Positions 40,366 to 52,300 of a DNA stretch of 64,000 bases are shown here, in pieces; the first letter of the stretch is position 1; each line of letters opens with the position of its first letter. The notes beneath the pieces were generated by a model that had not been told where the DNA came from, ran no database searches, and was given only the letters and a program-made list of their open reading frames with translations. The stretch is from Setoptus koraiensis (Eukaryota; Arthropoda): assembly GCA_048013815.1 (NCBI GenBank), contig CM106586.1, positions 12,400,001-12,464,000 of the forward strand, given 5' to 3'. A program made the translations under genes and the position numbers.

Positions 40366-40884
40366 ATGGCTCACACTCAAACCCTACTGCAAGCCATGAT
40401 GTGGAAACAATGCCTATCATCGACCGAATTTAGGAATTTAATTGTTAGGATTATGCAATACGACGAGCAAAGTCAGATAACTAATGAAAAATTGTCCGAG
40501 GTTGTATCGGCTGTGAATGAGAAAATTAAACCATTCAACATGATGATCAGATCGTCCGTTTGTGAGGTAACTAGAGAAGCCTACTACAGTCTTATATCAA
40601 CTATCGACAATGAAGTCACCCGTATGGCCACATTTCACACACCTAAGGAATATGAATATTTTAGATTGTTACTTAAAAAGTTGATTGAGGATGGAAAATT
40701 GCCCATGCGAGAGGCGAAGCAATTGAGCAAAGGTTTTCTCTTGGGTCAGAAGAAGCCAGAAGATATATTGGAAGAGTGGACGAGAAAGCGCTGGTTTGTT
40801 TCCATTCAAGAGGACGATGTGAAATATATAGTTCAGGGGCCCAGATGTTCTGCCGAACTGGATGTTTTAATGCCAATGTTGTAA
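40366..40884 (+). CDS. NSMCE1: NSMCE1-like SMC5/6 complex subunit, without the C-terminal RING
   Basis: The frame encodes 172 residues from the ATG at 40366, which has A at -3 and G at +4. An in-frame ATG at 40267 has a poorer context and would add 33 unconserved residues. The chain matches the tandem winged-helix part of NSE1. The EVTREAYYSLI segment, then ISTIDNEVTRMATFHTPKEYEYFRLLLKKLIEDG and a REAKQL...WTRKRWFV segment, correspond to human residues about 60-160. It stops where the human protein enters its zinc-binding RING (CNIC...CPHC). I found no Cys/His-rich continuation in any frame of the next 500 bp, and an AATAAA lies at 40959. NSE1 with NSE3 and NSE4 binds DNA in the SMC5/6 repair complex, and the RING gives ubiquitin-ligase activity, which this form would lack. 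Confidence 0.75.
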   Translation: MAHTQTLLQAMMWKQCLSSTEFRNLIVRIMQYDEQSQITNEKLSEVVSAVNEKIKPFNMMIRSSVCEVTREAYYSLISTIDNEVTRMATFHTPKEYEYFRLLLKKLIEDGKLPMREAKQLSKGFLLGQKKPEDILEEWTRKRWFVSIQEDDVKYIVQGPRCSAELDVLMPML

Positions 40885-40958
40885 AAAATTTATTTTGTAT
40901 AGTAATTAATATCATAACCACTGCCTTTCAACATACCATGACTTCTCGAAGCTTTCTC

Positions 40959-40964
40959 AATAAA
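40959..40964 (+). terminator. polyadenylation signal of the NSMCE1-like gene
   Basis: AATAAA 75 nt after the stop codon on the same strand. It supports the gene ending here rather than continuing into a RING exon. Confidence 0.55.
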
Positions 40965-41270
40965 CGGCTTCTCCCGCTCCCCAGAGTAATCTGAGGTTTC
41001 AACTTTGAACAGTTAAACAAGCACCATATTGCCCATAATGGCTGCGCTCGCTATTGGCCTCACTATTACAGTGAAAGTGGTCGAACGGCCACAAATTTGG
41101 GACCGAAAAGGGCGCACTATTGAAAAATACAATGGGAAATTCCCATTGGAGGGCTGAAATGTGAACTATTCACATTATCTATGAATATCAATCTTACGAA
41201 GTAACAGTAGCAATTTCAAATCCGACTTGTGGCCGTTCAAGATTTGGCCGTTCAACCGCTTCCACTGTAT

Positions 41271-41340
41271 GCGCAATATACTATATCCCATGGAGCCCTC
41301 GCACGGCCACAGACATCCGGTTCCGGTCCGCGTGTTACGC
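41271..41340 (-). pseudogene. decayed copy of the LGR hinge/TM1 segment
   Basis: About 70 bp align with 44787-44857 inside LGR exon 10, in the same orientation, at roughly three-quarters identity by eye. On the minus strand it still reads PCEGSMGYSILR, against NPCEDVMGYSILR in the gene. The upstream GPEPD part is in a different frame, so the copy is frameshifted. It lies 60 bp beyond the LGR stop codon. Weaker similarity may extend to about 41395. It looks like a fragment of a tandem duplication or a relic of a neighbouring LGR paralogue. Confidence 0.6.
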
Positions 41341-41398
41341 TTAAGATATAGTTGTCTTCGCAATGTTGATATTGTTTTTATAATAGCCAACATGAACT

Positions 41399-43305
41399 CT
41401 AGTTATTTTCAGGTTCGGATTTCAAATCTACATTGTCATTGTGATGATGATGATGGTGTTTGCGATGGCGACGTCTGCGGTGCATACTGTGATGATGATC
41501 GCGATGATGACGCTGTTGCGAATCGTGCTGTTGCTGAGCTATTTGGCCATGACTACTCTTGCTACGAGCTCGGCGTGTCTTATCATGATGGCTGAGCTTA
41601 TGGCGAGACACAACTAAATTACAATCTGCCGTATTACATGTACAATTTGATTCTGGCATCATGGGGGCTATTATGGGGCTGCCAGTAGCAGTTTTATCTG
41701 GGGTCGTGGACAAACGACAACGATGCTCGTGAACGTTGTCCGAAGATTGCTGTTGTGCATCGTTGGTTGTAGCCTGGGCTGAATTGGTTTGGTGTTCAGT
41801 GTCATCATCATTACTATTATTATTTGCTGTTGTTGTTGTTTTATTATTATCATTAGTTATATTAAAAGATTGATATAAGTCTGTTGTGGCGTTACTACAA
41901 GTGCTAGAGGGATCTATATTGCCTAATATATCAAACTCCTCCTCTATTTTATCTTGGCGTCGTTGCTCCCTAAACAATCTCGTTTTGCCACCGCTACTGC
42001 CACTGCTACCACTGCCGCCATTACCGTTACTTGATCCACCGCCAACAATCTTGCCACTGACCATTCTGAAGGCATCAAGCATGCCGTTATTTCTATTACG
42101 AGTGTGTTTTTTGTTGTTTTCATTGCCGGACCAACAATGATTGATATCATCATAATCATTATGGTTATTATTACTATCGCTATTAGGACGAATCTGATCG
42201 TTTTCGTCATTTCTGTACGACGAACAGCAATTGGCAAGATCTATTGTGACACTGTGCTGCCTGGCAACGCTATTAGTGGTGGTCAGATGAGAGGTCAGTG
42301 TGGGCGCTATTGAATTTTTGTTGGTGATGGTCGTCGTGGAGTTTAATGGATTGGTCGTGTCATTGGTATTGTCAATGCTGGCACTGCTGCTGTTGTTGTT
42401 GTTGTTGTTGATTTGGTTGTTGTCGTGCTCATCAAATAGCTTATTCATGGTGATATTGGCGGCAACTTTGGCATCGCCAGCCGCACACGAATCACGACAA
42501 CAACAACAAGAATAACAGCAGCAAACAATCAACGATTGTTGATTGTTGTTCTCGTGATTGGTGGCCAATGACGACTGGGGCGATTTAAACCTTCGTTTAC
42601 AGCAGTTCGAGCTCACAGTTTGCTGTTGTTTCAATTGTTTATGGTTATTATGGTGATGATGATGTTGATGACGACAAGCTCGCTTCTTCGACGTGCTCGC
42701 TGATTTTCTGCTATCACTCGTCTGCTGTCTATCACAACCATGATTGTTCTGTCTGACACGAACGCCACAATCGGTGCACTGGTCATCGTCGGCACAACAA
42801 ATTGACGCTTGCTTCGTCTGGCCACCAGCACTGTTGTCACCTTGATCATTAGCGACGGAATCAGACGCACTAGTTATTCTAGTTATGTTGTCATAATTAT
42901 AAGTGATGGTGCAACTGCCCATTGGCCCCATTGACACTCTGCTGGGCTCCTCTTGTTGTTTTGCCCCCGCTAGTTGCTCTCTATTGTCTCCCGGCGGCTT
43001 GTTGTCATTGATTAGTCGTTGACAAGCTTGCTGCTGTTGATGCTGACCATGGTCCGAATCGTTGTTGTGTATGTTGTTGTTTTTGTCGTTCACTGTGCCG
43101 TACTGTTGATCGTGATTGTCGACACGCTCCAGAGGAGCAGGCGGAGGCGGCGGCGACGAACGCGCCCCCTTGGACAATTGGTGCTGGATTTTGCGCCTCA
43201 CCGACGCGGTCAGCATACTCAAATTAGTGCACTGCTCAATGGCGGGTCTGGCGCCGCTCGAGATCTTGCTTGAGGCGCTGTTGTCGTGGATGACATTGTG
43301 CGCAT
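41399..43305 (-). CDS. LGR exon 13: cytoplasmic tail
   Basis: The acceptor is TGACCAG preceded by a T-rich tract, and entry phase is 1, matching exon 12. It encodes about 635 residues of Asn, Gln, His, Ser and Thr runs, a Pro run (SSPPPPPAP), and Cys clusters (CCCYSCCCC). The last part is His/Arg-rich. No known domain is recognised. The frame stays open for 1.9 kb to TAG, which supports coding. Confidence 0.75.
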
Positions 43306-46300
43306 CTGGTCACGTACATATCGGTAAAATAAGTAAAATAAGAAATAAGAGATTACGCAATAAGTTACTGCTACTACTACCACTGACAGTGCGGGCATAT
43401 AAATAAAGCAGCGACGTCTAGGTGTGGACAGAGTTATCGCAAGCGGTAGCCCGGGCCCCATCGGGTCAAGTGGCCCACACTTACTTGGTTGGGTGCGCAC
43501 ATCGGCGCCTCTCTGGTGCATTCGATACATGCGGCCATTGGCCCCGTTCTGGTTGCGCTGTTGTTGGCCTCGTTGTTCACCTGTCGCTTTGGAGCGTTTC
43601 AAGTGAATTTCGTGCCTCCAATCCAGATTGTTGTTTGTTAGCGGGTGATTGTTTTCAGCCTGTTGTTTGTAGCCCAAATTGGGGCCCATCTGATTGTAGG
43701 GCGGCAGCACGGACGTGGTTGAATGCTGGTTGCGCTTCTTGCGCCAGGTCTCGTAGCGCACCGTTAGACTATATAAGTCGCGTTTGTATTGTCTGGTGCT
43801 GATTGCATACAAATAGGGATTGGCCATAGAGTTCAGAGGATAAATGAACACCAACAGTATCTTGGCGTTGGTGACATTCACCAATGGGTGACCCATAAGC
43901 GCGGTGAATCCCGTGAATATGATGGGGCCCCAGCAGGCGAAATCGGTCAACACAAGCAGTGCCATTCGCATGGCCACTGTGCGCTCCTTGGCGGTGGCTT
44001 GCGTCTTTTGCCGAATGATCAACAGATACATCTGATTGGTTCAATTTGCCGTCGATTCCATTGGTTTAGCGAGTTCATTATTAGTTATTAGTTATTTTAG
44101 TTTATTATTTATTAGTATTGGTGGCGAAGAAATATCGGTCGCTTACATGAGGAGCTTAATTAAGAGCGAATAAAAAAATAGAATTAAAATCATCGTTATC
44201 ATCAGTCACTCACCTTGAGATAGCAGGCAAATATGATGGCGAAGGCACCAAAGTTGAGCGCCAGCAACGAGAACAAATAAACGCGATCCTTGGTGTCGCG
44301 CGTCTCCAACGGCAAACAAATACTTGTCTTGGAGTAACTGTTGACGCCCGCCTCGCCAAACACGGGCATCAGCGCAACACTGAAGGCAAATATCCAGCCT
44401 ATGGTCATTATTTTGGCCGCCCAGCCCAACTGAAGGCGCATGTTTAAATCAATGGCATAGGTGATGGCGTAATAGCGCTCAAATGTGATTAATGTCAGCG
44501 TAAATATGGACAATTCACTTGCGAATATGCTCAGGGTGCCCGCCACCTTGCAGCCCCAACCGTGTTGCCAATCGATGGCCGTATTGAAATAGGTGCCCAT
44601 GGTGGCAATGTCAACAAAGGCCAGCATGGCCAAATATATGCCCATACTGAGATCGGCCAATGCCAGATTTAATTGCAAGAACTTACTAACGCTAATGTTA
44701 CATTTCACTCTAACAGTGCTAATTAGCACCACTATGACAGACATATTACCAAAAATGGCCGCACCAGCCACCACCCAAACTATCACACGCAATATACTGT
44801 AGCCCATTACATCTTCGCACGGATTGAAGGCATCCGGTTCCGGTTTGCAGGTTATATTGTAGTGGTGATTCATTAGTTCGCCGCACTCAAAGTGCAGTAT
44901 CTTGTCTGTGTTGATATTGTTGATATGACCGTGCCAGTGGTTATTGTCTGAGTTACTGTTTCCGCTAATTTTTAGCATACTTTCGGCCCCGATATTATTG
45001 TCGACATAATTATTGTTGTTAGTGCTTTGGCTATTAGACAGTAAAAGTGACAGCGCCAGAGAGGATTTGTCCATTTGATTATTATTTGGCTTTAGGTCGC
45101 TCATCGGCCCATTAGACACATGAGAACGCGCATACTGCCGTCCACTAGATGGCGCGTGAGTACTTCCGGGCAGTCTTATTTCTTCTTCATTATTGCTATT
45201 CTTATTATTATTACTTTTGTTGTCTGATCGATACTGACCTTGGGCTTGCTGGTAATCGACCGGAACTTTGATGCCTACGTTGATTGTTACCGGCGGCGAT
45301 CCCAGCCACGATGCCGAGGCCGTCTTGTGACCACCAACGGTTTTTTCATCGAAGATCCCGTCAAAACCGCCTCCAGTTTCGGTGTTCGAGTGGCTTAGGT
45401 CAGAATCGTTGTGACGCGGATTTTTGGGCGATGCTGGCGCCGCTATTGCTGTCTGGCCGGATTTTTTGTGTTGCTGTTTTGTGGCCAATGTAGTTAGCTC
45501 TTGCCAATCCGATTCCTGCTGTGCCCGTTGATGCTGATAGTCGGCGGCAACATCGTGCTGTTTCGCGCCACTGTAACACAATCTACGGTCAGATTGGCAT
45601 TATATATGTTTGAGAGACATTTCGACAATATTGTTATTATACGATAGCCACGTAAATATAAATAAAGAGCGATATTATTCATCGTTATCATGTAACACGT
45701 ATAAGTACCTGTTTATTTCCTCTTGACGTTGTATATCGTGCTGTTTTGGGTATTTAAAGGCACAACAGTGATAGGCATAGGTAAGTTGGGCCTCTTTTAG
45801 GCTTGGCAAATCATAAATGGACGGAATTCGTTTGAGCGTGTACGTGTTTATCACGTGCAACGTCCGCAAGCTGTCCAAACCGAGCGAGGGTAACTTGGTG
45901 AGACTTGTATTGGAAACATCGCTGTAGGCATCGTTCGTATGCATATATGTATTATTATGCACCAACACGTCAATGAATACAGCCCATACAGGCATTATGG
46001 TGATGTATGTAATGAGACGACAAATTGCATAATAATCGATGGTCAATCAGTGATTGAATGATGGCCAATGGCCATTTGTTCAGGGAGAAAAAGAAGTTCA
46101 GGGATTGGTGGTGTTTGTGAAATTGTCCCATCTCGAAGCTGTGATTCTATCTACGATGTCCATCAATTGATTGCTAGTGGCAACAAATCTATGCAAATGT
46201 AACTGTTCGTTTTCAATGTTTATGCTCCAGTAAAAGTGGAGCCCCGCTGCAACACAGATATTACGCATGATAACGATATCAACTGCAATCTTGTATCAGA

Positions 46301-49300
46301 TCTGGACATTCACCGGATAACACCGGTTCTACATTCACGGTAGGCCGGGCTCGATGTGAACTCTGATTGGTCACATTTCCGACTGAACAAACAATATATT
46401 GGCACTAACTACTTACAGTTCGGTAAGGCTCTTAATGCCAGCGAATGCTCTGTCATGTATGAATACCAAATTCTTGTTGCCCTTGAGCGTCCTGAAACAG
46501 AATGCGGAAGAAAAAGACAAATTCATTCCAACATAAATATATCTGGATATAAATATCTGGACACACACACATCGCTGTATATCGAGGCATTCCCTTTATC
46601 TGCGGTCGTGTGCTCAGTTTGCAGACAATCGATCCATCGGACCCAGCCCAGGTCATTAGAGCGGGTTTCGAATCAGCCGGCACAAAGCCTGCCTACGATT
46701 TTTTTTTCCTAGGCAGGCAATGGTCGATCTTGTCGCGAGTCTTTCGCTTTAGTTACTCACAGTGAGGCCACTTCCGATCCATTGAACACACCTTCGCCGA
46801 TTGAGGCTATATTGTTGAATTCGAGATTTCTTATCGGCAAATAAACAGGCCATTGTGTTGTCGTCAATCATGTGTTGTGCCATGGCATCGCATCGCAAAA
46901 GCATGACAATGAGATAGAGAAGACAAACGAATGGACGATCAATTAGTTGTGGAAATGCAGTCTCTATGCAGCAGCAGTGGGCAGTCGGCCTACACGCTGA
47001 ATTAGTAGTCTCTGTCATTTTTCTGTCCCGCCAGACTAAATGACGAGCCGATTTGAGCCAACGTAAACGTGCTTGAAGAACCGGAAAACAACCCTTAATT
47101 CTGATTAATTGACCCGATTCAGGGAATCGCAGTGAAGAGTTTTTGCTACCTCTTCTTATCGCACCCGTTGCAGGCCCAACAGGGCCAACCTGTCACTATT
47201 GGGGTTCCTTGAAGTGTGCCATCTTTAGCGTCGGCGTTGTGCAACAGCGAGAAAAACAATGAGGCCGCCATGGAGTCTGTCACCACTCGAGTTTAGATGT
47301 CGTGCTGTGTGCGTGTGACTTGGACTACGACGAGGCTGGGGCCCCCGCATCAAGGTTGCAGCGATGATGGTTAGCCCGTCAGATTGAACTTGAATGGCCT
47401 CGTTTCCGACGCCATTCTTCAACCGTTTAGATACCTACAGAATTTCCGTGCGCACCCTTATAGGATGATGGCCTAAACTGTCAATATTATTGCTATCAAG
47501 ATCGCTACACGTTGCGCGTGTTAGTTGGGCGCCAGTTAGTTTCCAAGAGTGACATCGATGATGTGATAAAGAAAAAACAGACAGGAAATCAGATAGAAAT
47601 TGAACGGGGTCAATAATGGAGCTTACGACCAATTGATGAGTGTGTGTGTTCCAAGTAAGTTGAGTGCTATTTGTTGAACCATCGATGCGTGAGTCGACGG
47701 AATCACACACACACACACACACATGGTAGAAGTGACGGATATTTCGCTTGAAAAACCGACGCAATAGATTTATAAGAATGGCTATTTAATGATCACTTAC
47801 ATATTGCTAAGAATGTTGTCGTAGAATTGGCTGAAATTTGCAAACACTTTCAATCCGGTCTGCTGAATGCGCCTGAGATGAATGAATGAATGAGTGAAAA
47901 AAATGGGACAATTTGTTAGTGAGAAAATATTTATTTTTATTTTTTCGCTGTTGCAATTATAACGCTGACGCAGGCACAATATTCACAAACGGTGCGCTAG
48001 TATGCGGGCCAATTTTGTCGCCCAAAAAACCAGCAATAAAACAAACTAATGAATAAGTGAAATAACGAAAAGAGGCCGGGGCCAATCTGGGCCACATGGC
48101 CAAGTGTGTCGAGTAACAAGAGATAAAAATTGTTTCACCAAACAGATTTGCATGTCAACCGGTCGTATAAATAACCGATTCAAAGCAATAGATGTCGTTA
48201 CTGGCAGGAAAATACAAACGAGCTATTTTGATTGGTTTTTAGGTGAAAAAATATTTTCACATTTAGACGTCACAAAAGGCATTAATCATCTGGATAATTT
48301 CAGCTCAATTGCATTCAAACAAAAACATATTTATATGTGTGTTTCGCATAACCAGACCGGCCAGATCTTGTCTGGCCAGAGGCCCATTTTGTATAGACAG
48401 CCAGACCATAGATGGCTGGCGGCTTGTCTATCTGACGGCGCCAACTGGCAGCGCACATGTCATCGGTTTGTCGGACTTTGACTGACTTGGCGAGCTAACT
48501 GCTGCTTCGGTGGCAACTGGTAACTGAAAGAAAAAATTAATAGAGTTGGCTGGTCTGAGTGTCTCTGGTGCGTCTTGAACTTGTGGTGCAGCTCGAAGAG
48601 GGGAGGGGGCCCGGCTTAATATAGTAATATTGTGATATGGTGGTGGCACAGTAATATAGTGGCCATCCCATCTTGACCAGTGGCTATGACAATGGCAGTG
48701 CTGGCAATAGGGGACGGCTCAAAAGAAAGAAGCAACTCAGCAAGAGCAAAAGAGATGGATTTGTCTCTGTTCGAGAATAATAACTCACCCATACACACAC
48801 ACACACACACACAACAACAATGTGTAGTGGGAGTGGGCCCCAATTTCCAATAGATTTGCTAGACAAAACACCAATGGTCACTGCCAGCAACATACGAGGG
48901 CCGGCCAGTCATATAGATGGACGGATAGATAATAACTAGCTGCAACAACAATATAACATTACATAACTTTTGTACTTGTGTCCGCAACAGTCTGGCCAAG
49001 ATTAATCTGACACAGTATTCAAGTAGCTGCAAATATCGTTTGCTGGTGCTAGCTGGCCGGTGGCAGATAATGTTTTGGGGCCCCAAACAAATACTGCCAG
49101 CTACCACTGTCAAGTGAACAAGTGCACAAACAGAGAACACGCCCTGACACTTGCTATGCATGTAAACGGCCAGTGGCATGTGTATATATATATATATATA
49201 TATATGTGATTGTTTGAGTCAACACTGATGGCATAAACATTGGATATTTGGCCCAATTAATCTCAATGCTGCGCAACAAAGTTAGAGCAACAAAGCTAGA

Positions 49301-52300
49301 GAGTGTGACAAACAAAGGAAGCGCAAGACATAATGCACCCAATCAAGGGGGACCCAAACAACGCCAATGCAAACAACGCCATTTGCAACAACCGAAAAAA
49401 TCAACAAGGCCGCAACGGCAATTACAGCGCCACTCGGGCCCCAGGCGAAATAGTTGCGCTACAACAACATTGTGTTGTGTTGTGTTTTTTGCTGTCATAT
49501 TTGTATTGCGTAACAATGTACTGATGGTTGGGGTCCCACCACATTAATTCGCTTTAGTTGCCACAATGTTATCGAGGCGCACCAGCGACAGTTTTAATGG
49601 CAATGCATGCAGTGACAAGATACAGACATTTTCAAAACAGTCGGCTTATAGGTCACTTGTAAATCGCAATATAAACAACAATAACAATATAAACAAAAAT
49701 ATACAATGCCATATTGCCACTTATTTTGTATGTTGGCCACTCTCTGTCACGAGGTTCAAGGGCGACACCATTTAGGCAAGTGTGAGGCCCGCGAGACGCA
49801 TAAAATTGAACGCGCGCAATCAGTGCTATCAGATACAAATTGATTAGCTGTTCCATTGATAGTGAGCACTTATGGTGCGGGCGTATCGCGTGGGCGCCCC
49901 CGCACGGACGATCAGGTGACTCTGTCACCTGTTCAGGGGCGACCATATGAGCGGATAAACAGATGAGGCGTGGGCCAAGCGATTGATAGTCAAATTGGTG
50001 GGCGCTGATGCGCTGTAATTATCTGGGCCGTTCCATTGATCGATTGGTCAATTGAATGGGCCCAGAAGTGGCACCCGCACAGGGGAGTCACACTCAGGGG
50101 AGATGGGATTTGGACAGGATAAATATTCAATTTTGGCTGGCTTGTTTTAATGTACTTACAGTGCTTTGAATTCTCTCAAGTTACCACGAAATATATCTGA
50201 ATATGCAAGCGTTCACGTGTGAATACGAAGTGTAGCGTTGCAGCAGCAGCAGCAGCAGGTAGCGGATAAAAAAAGCCGAGAGTTAGACGCACATAATTAA
50301 TCATGGATTCTGAAATTTCGGGCCCGCTCTGCTCGGCTCGGTGTGACTCGTTGGCAAGGTGATTTTTCTCTGCGTGCGAGATGTTTTCTCTCAGGGGATA
50401 TATTGGTGAGAAATGCCCCGGGAGAGGCGATTGGGCGTCGTGATGACGGAATATGGGCACTTGCATACTTACTATCGACAGTGGTTAGCAATGGGGCGTG
50501 AAAAATATATCTGTTTGCGTTCGTTTGCATGGATTGAACAGTTGTCGTGTGAGTGATGCAAACAAGAAACAAAATATCCTCATTAATATACAGATCTTTG
50601 CGACAGTGTTGAAATTCAGTGAGGCATCGCAAGCTCACGGAGGCGCCACTGGCGACAATACTCACAGAACACGGAGGCGCTTCATATCGGTGAATGTGCC
50701 CGGCTCGATGCTGGTTAAACGGCGTAAATTTTCCATAGATCTGTGTAAGTGAGTGTCGTGTACACAACAGTCATTTAGCAAGTCGGGCGGACAGATTAAT
50801 CAATTAACAAGTTGCATAATACGAGTTGCATAATACGAGTTGCATAATACGAGCTGCATAATACGAGCCGCATAATACAAGATGCAGAAGTGAGCGAGCG
50901 ATGCAACGGGCCAATGGGCAAATGGGGGCCCAGGTAACCCGAGGGGGGATCTCTGGTAAAAGTTGGTATGGTTGTTGTGCTGTGTTCCACTCATGTGCAA
51001 ACGATAAGCAAACAGTTATCATGCCTAGCTACCTACAAATCGCGCAATGTGTTCCTGTAGTTGACAAATGTGTCGTTGCGTAATACTTGAATACCTACGC
51101 TCGATAGGCGACTAACAGTCGCGTTTCATTTATGTTGAGTGTGTGCATGAATGTTTGTTGATTATGGGGTGACAGGGGGGCAAGAAGATAGACAGAAAAT
51201 AGTTTGTATTTCGTTAGTTTTAGCGTTTTTTCTACTTGCAGCGCTACAGCGGCGTAACACTGTAAATTAAATTGATTATAATTTAATTAATTAATTGAAT
51301 TATTGATTGCTCTCAGCAATGGCTCTCGCTTTGCCCGTTGTAAACTGTTGCGAGATGCGCTCAGCTGACAGTTTTTTTCGGGCAGGCATTTTCGACACAA
51401 TAGATGCGACAGGTTTAGGTCGCGCGCCTCTTTCTTGATATCGTTGTTTTGTTGATACAAACGCTGCGAGTAGGCGCAGCAGATGAGTCAGATACCTTGA
51501 GTGACAAATGTAAAAAAGAGAAATCATCATTCGCGAGTCGCATTAGAATTGATGCGACTGGGGTGCCGAATGATAGAATGCAATGGCCGCTGTAGTGTCG
51601 TCGCTGTCTAGACATAGCGGACAAGTGAACTTTTCTGAAGTGTATTCGTGGCTTGTAATGTGTTGTCGCTCAAGGCAGTTTCGGATATTTCACCCGACAG
51701 ACTAGGCACAGCATAATGACATTGTGTGACAATCGTCACCGGCAAATCACTTGATTCAAGTGGATGATACGACACAATATTACTGGAGCGAATACTATTG
51801 GAGTTGGGAGGATACTCAAGTGCCTTGCATGAGTTTTTGTATTTGCTCGCATTGAGCTTGAATGAACTGATTAAAATCGGTAGCTTTTTTTGGCCTTGTT
51901 GCGATGTTTTGCCTTGGCCAGACCACCACGGTCAGAGAATTTCGGAATGCCGTACGGCTCATGCGATATCCGAGCATTGAAAGCTGCGGTACCAGCACGC
52001 AGCAATTTCGCTCATTGTAGACTACAATTTGTAGTAGACTGTTGTTGTTCACCGATTTGAGCCACTGACTTTTGGCCGCACGCCGTTGTTGCGTCATCCA
52101 TTGTTGCCATAATGGCTCCAGTGTTTCAGCGGACTAAATATCTGCCTAAATATAGATAGGCGCCTAAATGCCGACATTTAGGCGTCTATCAGAAGCTGTT
52201 TAGACAAATCAATTGCGCAAGTTTCAATGGGCGGCCCAGTGAAATATAATAGATGGCCCACTATGCGGTTTGCTGACTCGCACAATCTGAGGATAAAGCG

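Noticed and set aside
50807-50885. CRISPR-like array
   Set aside because: The repeats are directly adjacent with no spacers, and the genome is eukaryotic.
51300-51530. Short minus-strand frame with a basic, helix-like C-terminus, considered as a transposase remnant
   Set aside because: There is no catalytic motif, terminal repeat or target duplication.
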